From: Euryodendron excelsum
Taxonomy: Eukaryota; Streptophyta; Magnoliopsida; Ericales; Pentaphylacaceae
Assembly (NCBI GenBank): GCA_033060915.1
Contig: CM065396.1
Coordinates: 4,811,001-4,875,000, forward strand
Length of the DNA: 64,000 bases
Reading direction: 5' to 3'
The notes beneath the pieces were generated by a model. It saw nothing but the letters and a program-made list of their open reading frames with translations, made no database searches and was not told the DNA's origin. The translations under genes and the position numbers were made by a program. Numbering within the stretch: the stretch's first letter is position 1; the number at the start of each line of letters is the position of its first letter. Shown here one piece after another: positions 60,183 through 64,000 of the stretch.

Positions 60183-61014
60183 CTTGAGGTATTGGAATTA
60201 TGACTCAAATTCCTATAAATGGTATCCAATGCGGACTTTGTGAAGAGACTGTCTTGTGGCACAAAACGGAGCTAGAAGGTGACATATTGGAGCAGAAGTT
60301 CAAAATCTGACAGTTGGGAGACAGTCTTAGTAATCTTAGCATATATTTTTGTTCTAGACATTCAAATATACTAAGTCTTGAGGTTTTGAAAAGCTTATGT
60401 CCATGTCTACAACTTTTCTCTTATAGCCAGTTTCAAATTCGAACGTTATAAGGGAGACAATTGAGATGGAAGTAAAGGCAACTCTGCAGAAATTCAAATA
60501 TGTCAACTGGGAGACAGTTTGAGTATTTTGATCATAATTTTGGATCTGAGCATTGGATCAACCTGATTCTTGAGGTTCTGCAAATATGACGTCCATTCTA
60601 CAACCTCTCTTATAGAAATTTTCAAATTTTAACATTATCAAGGAGAATATCGAGTTGGAAGTGAAGGCAACTCTGCAGAAATTCAAACATACCAACTGGG
60701 ACACAGTTTAAGTATTTAGAACATAACGTTTGATCTGAACATTGGATCGACCACCATATTGAGGTTCAAAAAGTTGACTTCCATATCTAAATTTTTTTTC
60801 TTATAGCCATTTTTAAATTCAAACGTTATCAAGGAAAAAATCAAGGTGGAAGTGAAGGCATCTGATAAAAATTCAAAAACCTGTCTCATAGTAAGTAGGT
60901 CAACGGGAAGAAATCTTCAAGGCTTTCTCAAATGGCTAGAAACGCATTTGAAGCTACAAATACTCCTCCTATCTTTATCTATAAATAAAGATATGCAAGA
61001 GAAGTAAGGGACAT
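60183..61014 (+). mobile_element. Ty1/copia LTR3 fragment
   Basis: It aligns with LTR2 from about 54427 to about 55260, keeping most U3 units and the TATA box (TATAAATA near 60981). The left end is a deletion junction with RT. The right end is cut by the Athila-type LTR at 61015. Confidence 0.85.
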
Positions 61015-61149
61015 TGATGAGAATGCAAATGTCATATTTTTCTCCCTTAATATTTAATCTTTTATACTTAGTTGGTGCCTAAAGATACTCATTATTCTTA
61101 TATTTTGATTTAGGTTGCTATGGAATGCCAATGAAGAGAATCCTAGCTT

Positions 61150-61355
61150 AAAAGGAACGAATTCGAGCAGAAATGCAAGTAGCATTCGAAGGAGTGTTCG
61201 AACAGTCCCAAGAGGCGTTCGAACGGTAGCATATGCGTTCGAACGGTACGTCAAACAGATTCACATCAATTTTAGGTTCGAAGTGCGTTCAACACACCAT
61301 TCGAACGGTGGTCCGATGCGTTTGAACGGTAGTAAGGGCATTCGAACGGTTATGC
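61150..61355 (+). repeat. Dispersed GCGTTCGAACGGT motif cluster in Athila LTR
   Basis: About ten exact or near copies of a 10-13-base motif centred on the palindrome TTCGAA (for example near 61207, 61228, 61301, 61339), spaced irregularly by 15-60 bases in U3. It reads as RTVR.V-type repeats in one frame, but this is a by-product. Confidence 0.75.
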
Positions 61356-62112
61356 GCAGCTGCAGAATTTCAAAAGCCCATAAAAGCTGGGACTGTTTTG
61401 TTTTTAGGGTTGTTGGCATTTTTTAGATTATTCTAGGTTATTATTTGAGTTGTTTTCATGGCCTTGTGTGGCTAAACTCTGAATCTTGGTCGAAGGAAAC
61501 AGAAACCTCGGAATTAATAATAAATTGTGAGGTCTAATTTGTTTTCATTATTCAATTTATGCTTTGAGTATCAGATGTTCTTTAGTGCCTATTTTCATAA
61601 TTGTTTTGTTTAATCGCTAGAAGGTCTACTAGTTTATTATTCGTTGCAATCTACTACTAGATTAGATATCAAATTCGTAATTGTTTGATTCCTCTAATTT
61701 ATAAAGCAACTAAGATTTAATGATTTGCTACGTTAAGAATTATTATATCTTAGGAAGGACGTTCGACTAAATTAAATGCAACCGCTTCTGCTTGTGTTGT
61801 TTAGTTTCATCGATTTCTCTAATTTTTAAGGCTACTATTAGATTAAACCTTGTGTGCTTATCCTGGGTTGTTTAATAGTTAGGGTTAATGAGAACGCTTG
61901 TTTCTAATTCACTACAATTAAGGAGAGATAGGAAAACAATTTCAACGATGAATATTCAATGTGTGAATTGACATGCTTACATCGATTATCAGTTCTGTAA
62001 TTCCGATGGTGGATGTTGACTTAGACCGAGATTTGTTCTTTTGACTGATTTCAATACTTTAATCTGAACTATTTCATAGTTGTTTTTATTAAAATAGTTT
62101 TCATTATATTCA

Positions 62113-62114
<2 letters not shown>

Positions 62115-62145
<31 letters not shown>
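62115..62145 (+). repeat. Poly-C tract (31 bases)
   Basis: Uninterrupted C run near the 3' end of the Athila LTR. Length is uncertain because such runs are error-prone in sequencing. Confidence 0.8.
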
Positions 62146-62147
<2 letters not shown>

Positions 62148-62283
62148 CCCCAAATCCTTATTCACATAGCATAAAACTAGGCTAAACACTTTCTATGGGA
62201 ACGATCCTTACTCACACTATTACATATTTGTTTTTGAGGTATTGATTTTATATTTTGGGTGTCGGCAACAGCACACCAAATTT

Positions 62284-62301
62284 TGGCGCCGTTGCCGGGG
62301 A
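62284..62301 (+). promoter_or_regulatory. Primer binding site (tRNA-Asp type), Athila element
   Basis: TGGCGCCGTTGCCGGGGA, five bases after the LTR end. This 18-base site is characteristic of Athila-lineage elements. Confidence 0.9.
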
Positions 62302-62452
62302 GTGATTCTAGTTAATTTTTGTGCTTCTTGTGATTTTTATTTCATTCTAAAAATATATATATATATAAATATATATATTGATTATTTTCATTACTCTAGA
62401 TTTTTTTTTCTGAATTGTTTTTCAGGGTTGGTTAAAGTTTCCTTGAGTGTTT

Positions 62453-64000
62453 ATGAGCATAACTCGATCTTTTAATCAAGGTGATTTGCAGTGTAATCCA
62501 GAAATAGAGAGAACTTTACACAGGTCAAGAAGGGAAGCTCGAAGAAATTCTATAGAGAACGATCCAGCTCTTGATTTCCTATTTGCTAGTGATTCTGATT
62601 TAGGAAATAAGGAAGTCATGGCTGGAAATCAAACTTTGAAAGAGCTTGCAGCCCCTGATCTGAATCAACAACCCTAATGCATAATATTCCCTACTTTAGA
62701 TGTTCCTACTAACTTTGAATTAAAATCTGGATTAATACATCTCTTGCCCACTTTTCATGGTCTTGCAGGTGAAGATCCCTACAAACATCTAAAGGAATTT
62801 CATGTAGTATGCACGAGTATGAAACCCACAGGGGTGACTGAAGAGCAAATTAAATTAAGACCCTTTTCATTTTCTTTGAAGGATTCGGCTAAGGATTGGC
62901 TCTATTATCTACCCTCTGAAAGTATTACCACATGGAACGAGATGAAAAGATTATTTTTAGAGAAATATTTCCCAGCTTCAAGGGCGGCCAACATTCGAAA
63001 AGAAATCTGTGGTGTAAGACAGCACAACGGAGAGTCCTTACACGATTACTAGGAGTGTTTCAAGAAATTATGTGCAAGCTATTCCCATCATTAAATTAGT
63101 GAACAACTACTTATTCAGTATTTCTATGAGGGCCTGTTGCCCACTGATAGGAGCATGATTGATGCTACTAGTGAAGGAGCTTTGGTGGATAAAACTCCTG
63201 ATGTCGCAAGAAATCTGATTGCAAATATGGCGGCCAATTCTCAATAACTTGGCACTAGACTTGACCATTCGCCTAAGCATGTCAATGAGGTAAATATTTC
63301 CTCCATTGAACAATAAATTGCGAGTCTAACTTCCCTTGTTTGTCAATGGCTGTGGGTAATATGCAAACGACGAAGGCTTGTGGAATTTGTTCAGTAGCAG
63401 GACATCCAACCAATATGTGTCCAACTCTTCAAGAGGAGCCCATGGAGCAAGTGAATGCAGCAGGTGGTTTCCTTGGCCAACCACAAAGAAAGTATGATCC
63501 ATATTTGAGCATGTATAACTCGGGATAGAGGGATCACCCCAATCTTGGCTATGAGAATCCACAAGTAAATCAGCTCGTGATTCAAAATCGCCCAAGTTAC
63601 TAGCAATATAAGCAACCATACCCCCTAGACAACAACCGGGCCAAACTTCTAATTCTGGTATGTCTTGAGAAGATATTGTTAAGTCTCTTGCCACTAATAC
63701 TTTGCAATTTGAACATGAGACAAAACAATTTCAACAAGAGGCAAGGGCCAATATTCAAAGTCTGGACAATTAGATGAGCCAGATGGCAACGACAGTTAGT
63801 CGGCTAAAAGCCCAAAGTTCGGGAAAATTACCCTCTTAGACGATAGTAAATCCAAGAGAAAATGCAAGTGCAATCATCTTGAGAAGTGGTAAAGAGGTTG
63901 AGATTCCAGTAAAGGCAGTCCTTACATCGTCAAATTAAGAAAAGGAGAAAAAAGTCACAGCAGACAGGAACGTTCCCAATAACAATAACGTACCTAAGTG
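62453..64000 (+). pseudogene. gag: Athila gag, decayed, runs off window end
   Basis: It starts MSITRSF with RSRREARR; the gag core reads LLPTFHGLAGEDPYKHLKEF, FSLKDSAKDWLYYLP, WNEMKRLFLEKYFPASR and FYEGLLPTDRSMIDA. The zinc knuckle CGICSVAGHPTNMC fits C-x2-C-x4-H-x4-C (near 63374). In-frame stops occur at 62675, 63050, about 63090, 63244 and 63315, a one-base loss lies between 63313 and 63340, and more stops follow (63526, about 63601, 63666, 63772, 63837). Nearly all stops fall where the family has Gln or Trp. The protease and pol expected downstream lie outside the window. Confidence 0.88.

Larger units (their letters stand above)
61015..62278 (+). mobile_element. Athila-type Ty3/gypsy 5' LTR, 1.26 kb
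   Basis: It starts TGATGAGAATGC and ends ACACCA, followed by AATTT and a TGGCGCC primer site, the usual layout of Athila elements. The upstream part has a cluster of TTCGAACGG-type motifs, and a 31-base C run lies at 62115-62145. The bases before it (GACAT, 61010-61014) would be the left target-site copy; the right copy is outside the window. Confidence 0.85.

Overview
The window looks like repeat-dense heterochromatin from a flowering plant nuclear genome, probably a eudicot, although nothing in it fixes the species. I find no ordinary single-copy gene, rRNA, tRNA, CRISPR array or bacterial signal. Almost every base belongs to nested or concatenated LTR retrotransposons, which I identified from terminal motifs, primer binding sites, target-site duplications, gag/pol protein motifs and comparison of copies within the window.

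Region 1 (1-45472) is one family with very long LTRs (about 3.3-4.7 kb; start TGTAAGCACCCC, end GGGCGCGACA) and a primer site of tRNA-Arg type (TGG[C/T]GACTCC...GGGGAC), as in the Tat/Ogre/Retand branch of Ty3/gypsy. There are five LTRs: A 1-4382 (left end cut by the window), B 8994-13696, C 20069-23389, D 24623-29178 and E 37188-41430. A-internal-B-internal-C-internal forms a chain in which LTRs are shared. The third internal region carries gag, and that gag is interrupted by a complete, younger element (D to E, 24623-41430) flanked by the 5-bp duplication GGCAT. The host gag resumes right after LTR E. No reverse transcriptase, RNase H or integrase is visible in any copy, so the family looks non-autonomous (gag only). 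Between the 3' part of the internal region and the 3' LTR, each copy carries an antisense gene for a plant mobile domain (PMD/MAIN-like) protein. Its apparent structure is three exons and two GT-AG introns, with splice sites that line up between copies.

Region 2 (45473-61014) is a Ty1/copia cluster, probably SIRE/Maximus lineage by its gag and pol motifs, inserted into the antisense PMD gene of the third internal region. It is also a chain: LTR1 - gag/pol copy 1 - LTR2 - gag/pol copy 2 (cut in RT) - LTR3 fragment. Copy 1 is interrupted by a probable 1.5-kb solo LTR. The two gag/pol copies share at least three nonsense codons at the same sites.

Region 3 (61015-64000) is the 5' part of an Athila-type Ty3/gypsy element: an LTR of about 1.26 kb, a TGGCGCCGTTGCCGGGGA primer site, and a gag gene with many in-frame stops running off the window end.

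All coding sequences seen are decayed. The most interesting structures are the spliced antisense PMD gene carried by a gag-only giant-LTR element, the datable nesting, the parallel concatemers in two unrelated families, the repeated loss of the TATA segment in LTRs, and a primer-site look-alike at a fixed distance inside the giant LTRs.
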